From Lujinxingia litoralis (GTDB lineage: Bacteria > Myxococcota_A > Bradymonadia > Bradymonadales > Bradymonadaceae): a DNA stretch of 64,000 nucleotides. The notes under the pieces are model-generated. The model was not told where the DNA came from, searched no databases, and saw only the letters and a program-made list of their open reading frames with translations. Numbering within the stretch: position 1 is the first letter of the stretch; the number at the start of each line of letters is the position of its first letter. The position numbers and the translations under genes are program-made. Of the stretch, positions 38,727 through 47,490 are shown piece by piece. The stretch spans positions 360,250 through 424,249 of the forward strand of contig NZ_QHKO01000005.1 of assembly GCF_003260125.1 (NCBI RefSeq), read 5' to 3'.

Positions 38727-40436
38727 ATGAGTTCATCTGCCCCCCACCCCGACATGCTCTGGCGTGCCTACACCGCCGCCCGCTATCTGGTCCTCACTCC
38801 CGAGCCCCGGGAGCTTCGCTGCGACGAGCCCGCCGGCGCCCTGGACGCCCTCCCGGAGCTGACCCCCGAGACCCCCTGGGCCCTGATCACCGCGCATAAC
38901 CCGGCCTCCCGGCTGTGCTCCCCCGCACAAAACGCCCGCAGCCACGCCGCGCTGACCCACCTCATTCAAGAGCGCGGCCTGCACCACCGGCCCACCCGCG
39001 CGCTGGACCCGCAAGGCGACTGGCCCCCCGAAGAGGGCTTCCTGATCTATCCCCTGGCCCCCGACGACGCCCTTCACCTGGCCCGACGTTTTGGCCAGAA
39101 CGCCGCGCTGATCGGCACCGGCACCGGCCCGGTCACCCTCCTGGATTGCCGCCCTCAGCCCGGCACCGGGCTGCCCCCCCGCGTCGTCGAGGCCATGCGC
39201 CTGGGAGTCGTCCCCGACGAAGCCGTCGACGCCTACACCGTGGGCCGCCACGACGAGATCGCCCGGGTCAACGACGATCTCCAGGCCCTGACCCACGGCG
39301 CCGGCAACCTGCGCGTGCTCCTGGCCGACTACGGCGCCGGCAAAACCCACCTCCTGGAGGTGATCGCTCGTCAGGCCCTGGCCCAGAACTTTCTCGTGGC
39401 CCGCGTCGTCCTCGACGCCCGCGCCTGCTCCCCGGGGAACCCCGGCCGCGTCTACCGCGGGCTCATCGACCAGCTCACCTACCCCGAGCACCCCGGGGCC
39501 GCTCGCCAGGGGCTCACACCCCTCTTTGAGCGCGCCCTCCAGAGCCCGCAAGCCCGCGCCCGCTTCGCTCTCCCCCCGCTGCCCGGGCCCGATCAAGATT
39601 GCGGCGAGTTGCCCACGCCCGAGGCACACCTCTACCTGAGCTGCGCGCTGACGCACTTTGAGCGCCTGCAACACACCCCGGACCCACCCCTTCTCGACCG
39701 CCTGATGCGCTGGGTCGAGGGCCAGCCCATGGGCCGAAACCGCGACCTGGATCAGGCCCTGCGCCGCCTCAAAGGCAAGCACCGCACCGTCTACAGCCTC
39801 AAAGACTACCGCCCCTGGGCCCGCATCTACGCCTACCTCCTGAGCGGCATCCACGTGCTGGCCCGCGACGCCGGCTACGCCGGTCTGGTGCTCCTCTTTG
39901 ATGAGGCCGAACGCTTCGCCCTGCTCTCCAGCGAGAACCGCGAGCACGCCACCAACCTCTTCAAAGCCATGGCCGCCGCCAGCCTGGGCGCCGACGCCGC
40001 CCCCTTTGAACAAGACGACCTCCGCCACGGCGGCCTCGGGGTGCTCCAGACCCTGCCGGCCCGCTACTCCCCTGGCCAGGGCCTGCTGGCCCTCTTCGCC
40101 ATGACCCCCGACGACCAGGGCGTCAACGCCCTGCGAGAGGCCGCCCCCGACGACGCCTTCGTCGACCTCAATCCCCTGGGCCCCGACGATTTTGAGCTTC
40201 TGGCCGCCCGCGTGCTCCGCCTCTACCGCCAGGCCCACACCCAGGCGCTGCCGGCGGCCCTCGACCAGCTCCTGCCCCGCATCATCGCCGGACTCTACCG
40301 CCACGGCCTGGTCACCTCGCCACGCCAGGCCATGAAGTTCATCGTCGAACTCCTGGACATCGCTCGCCATAACCCCGGCGCCCTTCGCCCCGCGGTCGCC
40401 GAGCTCCAGGGCCTCCTGGGCGCCGGCACCTCCTGA
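38727..40436 (+). CDS. BREX-type ATP-binding protein (DUF2791-like), orphan
   Basis: About 569 residues from ATG 38727; ATG 38676 is an alternative and neither has a clear ribosome site. Walker A is LLADYGAGKTHLLEVIA near residue 200 and Walker B is LVLLFDEAERFALLSS near residue 390, after GRHDEIARVNDDL. This is the P-loop family annotated as BREX system ATP-binding domain. The C-terminal half has the winged-helix-like VTSPRQAMKFIVELLD. No BREX methylase, PglZ or other defence gene is in the neighbourhood, so the role is open. Confidence 0.75.
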   Translation: MSSSAPHPDMLWRAYTAARYLVLTPEPRELRCDEPAGALDALPELTPETPWALITAHNPASRLCSPAQNARSHAALTHLIQERGLHHRPTRALDPQGDWPPEEGFLIYPLAPDDALHLARRFGQNAALIGTGTGPVTLLDCRPQPGTGLPPRVVEAMRLGVVPDEAVDAYTVGRHDEIARVNDDLQALTHGAGNLRVLLADYGAGKTHLLEVIARQALAQNFLVARVVLDARACSPGNPGRVYRGLIDQLTYPEHPGAARQGLTPLFERALQSPQARARFALPPLPGPDQDCGELPTPEAHLYLSCALTHFERLQHTPDPPLLDRLMRWVEGQPMGRNRDLDQALRRLKGKHRTVYSLKDYRPWARIYAYLLSGIHVLARDAGYAGLVLLFDEAERFALLSSENREHATNLFKAMAAASLGADAAPFEQDDLRHGGLGVLQTLPARYSPGQGLLALFAMTPDDQGVNALREAAPDDAFVDLNPLGPDDFELLAARVLRLYRQAHTQALPAALDQLLPRIIAGLYRHGLVTSPRQAMKFIVELLDIARHNPGALRPAVAELQGLLGAGTS

Positions 40437-40513
40437 GCCCGGGACGACCGCCCGCCACGCTCACATCCCGACTTGCCTTCCCCTCCTTCGGTGAGAGCTT
40501 CGCCCCGAAGCCC

Positions 40514-40527
40514 GATGCCCCGGCATC
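40514..40527. repeat. Short palindrome GATGCC-CC-GGCATC
   Basis: A 6-bp perfect inverted repeat about 28 bases upstream of the hydrolase start. It shares its core with the hairpins at 4139, 19689 and 62944. It may be a regulatory site or a dispersed repeat. Confidence 0.4.
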
Positions 40528-40554
40528 TCGACCCGCCGTAGATGAGAGTTGTGC

Positions 40555-41382
40555 ATGTCCACCGCCCTTTCTCCCCTCCCCCACCTTCACACCCTCGAAG
40601 CCCTCCAGAAAGGCCCCCTGATCATCGGCCTGCACGGCTGGGGAGGCAGCTACCACACCTTCGATCCCCTGCGCGCCCATCTCCCCCCACAGCGCGCTTT
40701 TGCCGCCTGCGACTGGCCCGGCTACGGCCGCTCCCCGGCACCGGCCACCTACTCCCTGGACGCCATCGTGGAACCGGTCGCCGACTGGCTCGCCACGCTG
40801 CGCACCCGTCACTCGGGCCCCTTTATTGGCGTGGGCAGCTGCAGCGGTGCGCTCCTGGGCATCGAGCTCTTGCGCCGCCACCCCGACCAGCTCGACCACC
40901 TGATCATGGTCGAACCCTTCGCCTTCAATCCCTGGTACCTCAAGCTCTTTCTCATCCCGGGCTTCGGGCGCCTGGCCTACGCCACAACCTTCGCCAATCC
41001 CCTGGGCCGCTGGCTCACCAACCGCTCCCTCGCCACTCAAGGCGACAACCAGCCCGACCTGACCACGGTCGCCCACACCCCCATGCGCACCACCCTCTCC
41101 TACCTGCGCGAACTCGACCGCATGGGCCACGCTCGCCGCTTTCATGAGGTCACCACCCCCTTGACCCTGGTGCACGGCCAGCACACCTTCGGTGCCCTGA
41201 TCCGCGGCATCCCCCTGTGGCAAGAGCTCTTCCCCGCCGCCCCGCTGCACGTCATCGAGGGCGCCGGCCACCTCCCCCTCAACGAAACACCCGCGCTTGT
41301 GGCGCGGGTGGTGGAAGGGGAGGTGGCACGTGCACAATCCTCACGCTCAAAACCTACATCGCTCTCGTTATCACAACCTTAA
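40555..41382 (+). CDS. Alpha/beta hydrolase with Cys at the nucleophile position
   Basis: A 275-residue alpha/beta-hydrolase fold protein: oxyanion region GLHGWGGSYHTFD, CDWPGYGRSP after strand 4, nucleophile elbow IGVGSCSGALLG, and the His segment EGAGHLPLNETP. Aligned with the usual GHSMGG elbow the nucleophile is Cys, not Ser; reading the following Ser as nucleophile would need a one-residue shift. Cys occurs in dienelactone hydrolases, although this protein looks more like the MhpC/epoxide-hydrolase branch. The start is ATG 40555, with GAGAG upstream. The substrate is unknown. Confidence 0.82.
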   Translation: MSTALSPLPHLHTLEALQKGPLIIGLHGWGGSYHTFDPLRAHLPPQRAFAACDWPGYGRSPAPATYSLDAIVEPVADWLATLRTRHSGPFIGVGSCSGALLGIELLRRHPDQLDHLIMVEPFAFNPWYLKLFLIPGFGRLAYATTFANPLGRWLTNRSLATQGDNQPDLTTVAHTPMRTTLSYLRELDRMGHARRFHEVTTPLTLVHGQHTFGALIRGIPLWQELFPAAPLHVIEGAGHLPLNETPALVARVVEGEVARAQSSRSKPTSLSLSQP

Positions 41383-41602
41383 ACCTCTCCACCTTCAGGC
41401 GACCTTTTTACACGACCGCCCGACCTCAGCATCAATCTCCAATCCCTCCGGGCTATAAACAGGACGAGTGAGACAAAACCATCACTCTGAGCACACGCTG
41501 CCCCCCTCACTCCCGCCCCACCGCACATCCCCGCCTCCCCGCTCAGAATCCCGCCACCACCTGTGCTATGCTCCCCCGGTCTTTTTGGATTGGAGTTGGG
41601 CC

Positions 41603-42820
41603 ATGGTCTCTCACACCTCTCGTCGCTCGATGACTAAACTCGCACAGATCGCGGTGCTCAGCGCCACCGCGCTGCTCACCTTCGCCGGCTGCGCCAGCGC
41701 GCAACACACGCAGCCGGCCTTGGGGGCCGAGCAATCCACCGGGGGCCGCGTGGTCACTACGACCTCCGAGGCCGGCATCTGCCCGCCCGGCCCGCTGGAA
41801 TCCCTGCAGGGCTGCACCCTGATTGCCGGCGATCTGGTGATCGAGCGCTACGAGGCCCCGGCGCTCCCCGACCTGGGGAGCCTGCGCCGGATTGAGGGCA
41901 GCCTGATCGTGCGCCAGAGCCCGCAGCTCAACCACCTGGAGGGCCTGCGCAACCTGGAAGCCGTGGGTGGCGACCTGATGCTGGTGGGGCTCCCCGGTTT
42001 GGCCACCCTCCAGGGCCTCCAGAACCTCCGAGTGCTCGCCAGGGAATTGCATCTGGTGGAGGTGGGCGTCGACGCCTGCGAGGTGACGCGCCTGCTTCAG
42101 GGCCTGCGCGAACGTGGCTACCAGGGACGCGCCCAGGTCCTGGGCGTGGACGCCTCGGCCCAATGCCCGCTCGACCCCGAATCGCCCGCGCTGGCGGGCG
42201 CTTCGCCCCCCGGCGCTCCCGGCGCAGACGCGGTACCGCCGGCCCTCAACCCCACGCTCCCCCCGATCTCCCTGCCCCCCACCTCCGAGATTCGCGGGGG
42301 CCACCACCTGGAGACCATCCACCCCGAGATCGCCCTGCGCGCGCGCCTTCTATATGCGCTGCTCGAGCACGAGGGCATCGAAGTGATCTTTATCTCGGGC
42401 TACCGGCGCTGGAGTCCGCCGGGCGGCCGGCGCCTGGCGAGCTGGCATCACGTGGGTCTCTCTTTCGATCTCAACCTGACCCACCGCGCCACCATGAGCG
42501 AGGCCAACCGGCACTACGACCAGGACAAGGCCCGGTGGGAACGCATCGGCGAGCTGGCCGAAGGGCTCGGGATCATCTGGGGGGCGCGCTATGACGATAT
42601 CTTTCATTTTGAGTGGCACCCGGGCCACCACGCCCGCATGCGCCAGGATGAATTCGATCGCTTTCGGAGCCTGGCCGGCCGCAAACTGGTGGACTACCGC
42701 CAGACCTGGGAGCTCTTTGAGCCCGAGCGTCGCGACGAGTTTCCGGGCCCGCCCTGCTTTGGCGGCTGCTTCACACCACCGGACGCCGGGCTTGCCGAGC
42801 TCTTAGAAGCTCTACGCTAA
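41603..42820 (+). CDS. Lipoprotein with receptor-L-like and M15 peptidase domains
   Basis: A 405-residue protein starting at ATG 41603 with GGAG 8 bases upstream. The lipobox is LLTFAGC. Residues of about 50-150 contain a leucine-rich, receptor-L-type solenoid (LRRIEGSLIVRQSPQLNHL, LEAVGGDLMLVGLPGL). After a Pro-rich linker comes an M15 (VanY/DacB-like) zinc carboxypeptidase: ISGYRRW, SWHHVGLSFDLNL and DIFHFEWHPG supply the zinc ligands and catalytic residues. It should cleave peptidoglycan stem peptides. The combination of a solenoid with an M15 domain is uncommon and may serve attachment of the enzyme to a target surface. Confidence 0.85.
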   Translation: MVSHTSRRSMTKLAQIAVLSATALLTFAGCASAQHTQPALGAEQSTGGRVVTTTSEAGICPPGPLESLQGCTLIAGDLVIERYEAPALPDLGSLRRIEGSLIVRQSPQLNHLEGLRNLEAVGGDLMLVGLPGLATLQGLQNLRVLARELHLVEVGVDACEVTRLLQGLRERGYQGRAQVLGVDASAQCPLDPESPALAGASPPGAPGADAVPPALNPTLPPISLPPTSEIRGGHHLETIHPEIALRARLLYALLEHEGIEVIFISGYRRWSPPGGRRLASWHHVGLSFDLNLTHRATMSEANRHYDQDKARWERIGELAEGLGIIWGARYDDIFHFEWHPGHHARMRQDEFDRFRSLAGRKLVDYRQTWELFEPERRDEFPGPPCFGGCFTPPDAGLAELLEALR

Positions 42821-43133
42821 ATGCGCCCCCCCTTCCCCCTCTTATATGCGTCGTCCCGCCACGCAGCCGGCGCCCCGCCAAAGGACCGCTAACGCCGGAT
42901 TCTGTGCCATTCTGGCACGCCCGACGAGGCACCTGGAGTAAAAACCCACCCATCCTCGCCAACTTATGCCCTCACACCACTTGTCATCTGCGCTGCATTT
43001 CGCTACAGCTGCGCGTACTTAAGCATGGATTTCGTCACATTTTGCATGTGGCATATGACTTGCTCTAACCTTGAGAGTTCTTAACCGGGCTCACTCCGGC
43101 AAGCTGTCGCCGACTTACCTCATGGATCTGCCG
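42821..43133. other. Intergenic region with palindrome and AT-rich promoter zone
   Basis: No credible gene. The palindrome GTGCCATTCTGGCAC lies at 42904-42918, and the AT-rich stretch at about 43015-43070 upstream of the next lipoprotein is the probable promoter zone (TTGCAT at 43042 with TCTAAC 16 bases on is a weak match). Confidence 0.5.
42904..42918. promoter_or_regulatory. Perfect palindrome GTGCCA-TTC-TGGCAC
   Basis: A perfect 6+3+6 inverted repeat in the intergenic region. It is the best match of the GTGNCA-N3-TGNCAC motif seen at 8876-9020 and 19561-19649. It is suited to a dimeric DNA-binding protein, but the factor is unknown. Confidence 0.5.
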
Positions 43134-44897
43134 ATGACTCGCACCTCTACCTACATTGTCTCACTGCTCGCGCTGGCGCTCTTAACCGGCGTCGGCTGTG
43201 GCGAGAGCAGCGTGCATTATAACAGCGGCGACGATGTCACCCGGGTGGGTGATAACACCGATCGTGATCCCCCCGACACCGGCAACCCGCATGCGCAGGG
43301 CTACACACTGCGCGTTGTGGGAGACGCCGCCTCGGAGACCTACCTGGGACAGACCGCCCGGCTGCAGACGATCCTGGTCGACGATCAGGACCAGCCCGTC
43401 GCCGACGAGTCCATCACCTTTGAGATCCTCGCCGACACCGGCTCGCCAGACGTCCGCCTGCAGTCACGCGCGGTGATCACCAACGAGCAGGGGCTCGCCA
43501 GCAACCTCCTGGTGGTGGGCGACCTCTTTGGCACCCTGCGCGTGCGCGCCTCCCACCCGGGCGCAAACGCGCCGGTGGAGTTTGTGATCAACATCACCGA
43601 CGCCCCCACCGGCGATCTGCGCGTGGGTGTGGACTACAGCCAGAGCGACCTGGCCCCCCTGAGCATGGTGCAGGTCCGGCTCTGGGACTCGGTGCGCCAC
43701 CCCTGCTCAACCATCCCCACCTTCCTGCCGCCTGCCGATGCGCCGGTGCACCAGGCCGACCTGCTCGACATCACCGAGATGGCCTCCTTTGACGCGATCG
43801 ACCCCACGCACCGCTTCACCGCGGTGGTCTACGGTCGCGGCGCCTTTGATCAGATCATGGCCTTTGGTTGCCTGGACGACGTCAGCGCCGAGCCCGAAGC
43901 GATTACCGATGTCGTCGTCACCCTGGACCTGCTCCACCTGATGTCCACCGGCGTCTACAACGTGGAGAGCTACTGGGACTTCCGCGAGGCGATCTCAAGC
44001 ACCGGGGCGATTGGCTCGACCATCGTGGGCGCAATCGAGGCCATCTCGAACCCGGGTCGCGCCATCGCCGATCTGGCCGTCGACTGGGCTCAAGATTGGG
44101 TCTGCGACAATCGCAGCCTCGAAGAATGCGCTATCGCGCTGGCCTTTGGCGGAGAGGCCCGTGACACCATCGAAGAATTCATCAACGAACAGCTCAGCCG
44201 CATGCAGTTCTTCGAGGACCTGATGGCCATCGGCCAGGACCTCAACGACACCATCAGTCAGATGAAGGTCGAGAGCATCCTGACCATCTCCAACAAGCAG
44301 GTCGGCGAAGGTGAGCTGCGCGGGGTGGACTCCTGGCGCGCGATGAACTTTTACTGGCGACGCAACTGCACCGACACCAGCCCGGCCGACTGTGGCGAGA
44401 TCCGCTTTGGCCTGGGCTCGGGCAGCACCATCGGCGCCCTGGAGTCGGAGTGGGACGGCCGACTGGCCGACTACAACCGCCTGGAGATCGATGCCCACGA
44501 ACTCACCGTACCCTACGGCCTGGTGATCCTGGAGATCCTCAACAACACGCTGATCCCGGCGATGACCGGCGGCAACGCCAATAGCATCTCGGGCGCGCTC
44601 AACTACTGGATCTGCGACAACCTGGGCACCGTCACCGTGGCCGGCATTAACCTGCCCATCGGCGGCGTCTGCAGCAGCCTGGTCGCGCCGCTGATCAGCA
44701 CCTACGCCAACCAATTCCTCGCCGACCTGGACTTCTCCATCAACCTCTTCGTCGAAGGCGAAGGCCTGATGTATGACACCGACTCCGATGGTCAGGTCGA
44801 CCTGATCGACGAGGGGATCTTCCACGGGGAGATTCGCCGCGACAACGGGCCGCCCACCCAGATGGAAGCCTCGTTTGAGGGCACGCGCCAGCCCTGA
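43134..44897 (+). CDS. Ig-domain lipoprotein of unknown function
   Basis: About 587 residues. The lipobox is LLTGVGC, followed by a His/Asp-rich linker. Residues of about 60-180 form a Big-like Ig domain (LVDDQDQPVADESITFEILA). The middle is helical (about 280-420) and the C-terminal part contains YDTDSDGQVDLIDEG, a Ca-binding-like DxDxDG loop. I do not recognise the overall family. The amphipathic helical middle recalls the BPI-like pair at 23157-28119 in style only. The start is ATG 43134; ATG 43122 is four codons upstream in frame. A terminator follows. Confidence 0.75.
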   Translation: MTRTSTYIVSLLALALLTGVGCGESSVHYNSGDDVTRVGDNTDRDPPDTGNPHAQGYTLRVVGDAASETYLGQTARLQTILVDDQDQPVADESITFEILADTGSPDVRLQSRAVITNEQGLASNLLVVGDLFGTLRVRASHPGANAPVEFVINITDAPTGDLRVGVDYSQSDLAPLSMVQVRLWDSVRHPCSTIPTFLPPADAPVHQADLLDITEMASFDAIDPTHRFTAVVYGRGAFDQIMAFGCLDDVSAEPEAITDVVVTLDLLHLMSTGVYNVESYWDFREAISSTGAIGSTIVGAIEAISNPGRAIADLAVDWAQDWVCDNRSLEECAIALAFGGEARDTIEEFINEQLSRMQFFEDLMAIGQDLNDTISQMKVESILTISNKQVGEGELRGVDSWRAMNFYWRRNCTDTSPADCGEIRFGLGSGSTIGALESEWDGRLADYNRLEIDAHELTVPYGLVILEILNNTLIPAMTGGNANSISGALNYWICDNLGTVTVAGINLPIGGVCSSLVAPLISTYANQFLADLDFSINLFVEGEGLMYDTDSDGQVDLIDEGIFHGEIRRDNGPPTQMEASFEGTRQP

Positions 44898-44942
44898 AGC
44901 GGCGAGAGCGCTGACGAGGTCAGCCTCCCCTCTCTCCAAAAC

Positions 44943-44971
44943 TCGCCACCTTCGGGTGGCGATTTTTTTTT
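44943..44971 (+). terminator. Rho-independent terminator with UUCG loop
   Basis: The stem TCGCCACC / GGTGGCGA closes on the stable TTCG tetraloop and is followed by nine T. The 5' arm overlaps CTCGCCA, the over-represented word. Confidence 0.93.
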
Positions 44972-45153
44972 ATGCCCGGCACCTCCCCGAACACTCGGCC
45001 ATCTGAGGGCAGCGCGTCGGGAAACGCCTCCCAAAACCCTTGTCAGCCCCCGTAGACCTAAATAGGTTCGCGCTCCCGCGCGTTAGAAGGACGAGCGCGG
45101 GCCCCTCGGCGCCCGCCCCGTCCCCAAAAGCACACCGATCGGAGCCCTCGACC

Positions 45154-45651
45154 ATGACCGACTACCTCCCCATTGAAACGCCGCACTCTCGGCCCCCCGA
45201 GACCTTTAGCCACCGCAGCCAGGTGGTCGCCTTCACCCTGGCGGTCTTTCTGGGCATGTTTGGCGTGCACCGCTTCTACGCCGGCAAAATCCTGAGCGGC
45301 CTGCTGATGTTTTTCACCGGCGGCGGCTTCGTACTCTGGTGGGCCATCGACGTGATGACCATCCTGATGGGCCGCTTCCGCGACGCTCAGGGCTACCGCC
45401 TGGCGCCGCCCACCCCGGACGGGCAGCAGGGGCGTCGCCAGATCACAAACCCGCCGCATCACGCCCGGCCCGACCAGCGCACCCTCGCTCATCAAGCCCC
45501 CCGCAGCGAAGAAGCGCTGGCCGAAGAGGAGCTCGACCGGCTCCTCGACGACCCGTTGGCCGACGAGTTCGCGCGTCTGGAGCGCGAGATGGGCCAGGAT
45601 GGCCACGTCGAAGCTCCCGAGGAGCGCGTGCCGGCCCACTCGCATCGCTGA
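45154..45651 (+). CDS. TM2-domain membrane protein
   Basis: A 165-residue protein. Two membrane segments with the TM2 pattern AFTLAVFLGMFGVHRFYAG and GLLMFFTGGGFVLWWAIDV are at about residues 23-65, followed by a hydrophilic tail of about 90 residues rich in Glu and Arg that is probably cytoplasmic. TM2 proteins have no agreed function in bacteria. GGAG precedes ATG 45154. A terminator lies 50 bases downstream. Confidence 0.85.
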   Translation: MTDYLPIETPHSRPPETFSHRSQVVAFTLAVFLGMFGVHRFYAGKILSGLLMFFTGGGFVLWWAIDVMTILMGRFRDAQGYRLAPPTPDGQQGRRQITNPPHHARPDQRTLAHQAPRSEEALAEEELDRLLDDPLADEFARLEREMGQDGHVEAPEERVPAHSHR

Positions 45652-45700
45652 CCGCGCATCGCCGGCAAAGCCCCCGGGGCGGGCCGCGCCCACAAAAAAA

Positions 45701-45722
45701 GCCCGCTGGAGCGGGCTTTTTT
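45701..45722. terminator. Bidirectional rho-independent terminator
   Basis: The stem GCCCGC / GCGGGC with loop TGGA is followed by six T and preceded by seven A. It separates the converging TM2 and HtrA genes. Confidence 0.9.
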
Positions 45723-45775
45723 CGTTCGTCATACGAGCTGCGGGAGGCCTCTCTTTACAAAGCCTCCCGCAACGC

Positions 45776-47278
45776 TTAGTCGACGGGCAAGGTCATAAAG
45801 ATCGTGGCGCCCTGCCGATAGAGGAGCACCAGCACCTGCGCGCGGGAGGCCTCCCAGTGCTTGCTCACATCGTGCGGCGAGCTCACCGAACGGCGGTTCA
45901 CCTCCAGAATCACGTCGCCCGGGCGCAGACGCAGGCGCGCCGCCGGGCTGCCCGGCTCGATCTCGGTCACGACCACGCCCTCGCGCACCGCCGCCGGAAT
46001 CCGCAGCTGGGCGCGCAATCCCTGATCCAGCGCCTGGAGGCTCAGCCCCTCCACCGGCGCTCCGACCGACCCCGGAGCCGACGCCCCCTGAGCCTCGTCG
46101 ACCGACCCCAGCGCCAGACGCCCCTTCATCTCCTGGCCCTGGCGCACAAAGGTGATCTCCACCTCGGTGCCCGGCTGATTCATCCCCACCCGGTTGCGCA
46201 GCTCCGCCGGCGAATCTACCGAGCGCCCGGCAATCGCGGTGATGATGTCGCCCCGCTGCAGCCCGGCGCGCTCCGCCGGGCTCTCCGGCTGCACATCACT
46301 GACGACCACGCCCTGGCGGCGACCGCTCTCCCCCAGCGCTTCGGCCAGCCGCGGCGTCAGCTCCTGAATCGCCACGCCCAGCCACCCCCGACTCACGCGC
46401 CCCTCTTCGATCAGCCCCCGCATCACCCCCTGCACCATCGTCGAGGGGATGGCCAGGCTCACCCCCTGATACCCGCCGCTCTTGGAGAGGATGGCCGTGT
46501 TGATCCCCACCAGCTCCCCGCGCAGGTTCACCAACGGCCCCCCGGAGTTGCCCGGGTTGATCGCCGCGTCGGTCTGAATGAAGTCCTCGTAATCGACAAT
46601 CCCCATATTGCCGCGCCCCTTGGCCGAGACAATCCCCAGGGTCACCGTACTCGAGAGCCCGAAGGGGTTGCCGATGGCCACCACCGACTCGGCCAGGCGC
46701 AGGGAATCGCTGTCGCCAAACACGATGGCCTTTAAGTCGGCGGGCGCCTCTTTGAAGCGCAACACCGCGATGTCACTCTGCGGATCGGTGCCCACCACCT
46801 CGGCCTCAAACTCTCGCCCGTCATGCAAGGTGAGCGTGATGGTGTCGGCGCCCTCGATCACGTGGTTGTTGGTGATCACCACCCCCTCGGCATCCACGAT
46901 CACCCCGGAGCCGATGCCCTCCTGCACCCGCTCCTGGGGCTGCGGCCCCCCGCGGGGCCCAAAGAAGGGATGCCCGCCAAAGGGAGAACGACCAAATGGC
47001 GAGCTACGCTGGCGCACGGCCCGCTCGGTATGAATGCCGACCACCGAGGGCATCACCTGAGCGACCATATCGGGCAGCTCCAGGCGCATGGCCATCTCGG
47101 CCTGATTCACCCGCAGGTCGGCCCCGCCGGTGGGCTCAATCTTTTGGAGCGCGCTCAGGTCCACCGGGGCTTCTTCGACCGCCGGCGCGCTGACCTCGGG
47201 GTCCGGGGCACTCTCGGGTTGAAAACAGGCCACGCTTGTGGCCGCCAGCAACGCGATCACAGATCCAGCTTTTCGCAT
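45776..47278 (-). CDS. HtrA/Deg-family periplasmic serine protease, lipid-anchored
   Basis: A 500-residue protein with a lipobox (AATSVAC) rather than the soluble signal of E. coli DegP. The trypsin-like domain has His in TNNHVIEGAD, Asp in SDIAVLRF and Ser in NPGNSGGPL; the N-terminal insert is Gly/Pro/Phe-rich (FGRSPFGGHPFFG), as in the LA loop of Do proteases. Two PDZ domains follow (RGWLGVAIQELTP and a second near residues 395-490). It degrades or holds misfolded envelope proteins. The start is ATG 47278 with AGGAG upstream. It lies divergent to the phosphonate transporter. Confidence 0.93.
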   Translation of the reverse strand: MRKAGSVIALLAATSVACFQPESAPDPEVSAPAVEEAPVDLSALQKIEPTGGADLRVNQAEMAMRLELPDMVAQVMPSVVGIHTERAVRQRSSPFGRSPFGGHPFFGPRGGPQPQERVQEGIGSGVIVDAEGVVITNNHVIEGADTITLTLHDGREFEAEVVGTDPQSDIAVLRFKEAPADLKAIVFGDSDSLRLAESVVAIGNPFGLSSTVTLGIVSAKGRGNMGIVDYEDFIQTDAAINPGNSGGPLVNLRGELVGINTAILSKSGGYQGVSLAIPSTMVQGVMRGLIEEGRVSRGWLGVAIQELTPRLAEALGESGRRQGVVVSDVQPESPAERAGLQRGDIITAIAGRSVDSPAELRNRVGMNQPGTEVEITFVRQGQEMKGRLALGSVDEAQGASAPGSVGAPVEGLSLQALDQGLRAQLRIPAAVREGVVVTEIEPGSPAARLRLRPGDVILEVNRRSVSSPHDVSKHWEASRAQVLVLLYRQGATIFMTLPVD

Positions 47279-47490
47279 GAGCTTTTCTCCTGTCTCCATC
47301 GTCTTTTCCATCTGCTTTTATGCGCCCTGACGCCCAAAACGTGGCGTCGAGGCAGGCGGGATTTTCAACGATCGCCCTCTCAAAAATCATTCCCGCCCCC
47401 TCACATCTGGGCCCGCCCGTTGGCGAGCGCGAACCTCTGCGCTATAAGGAAGGCCATCACAGGCCCCACCCAAGCCCCCTTAAACCCTCG

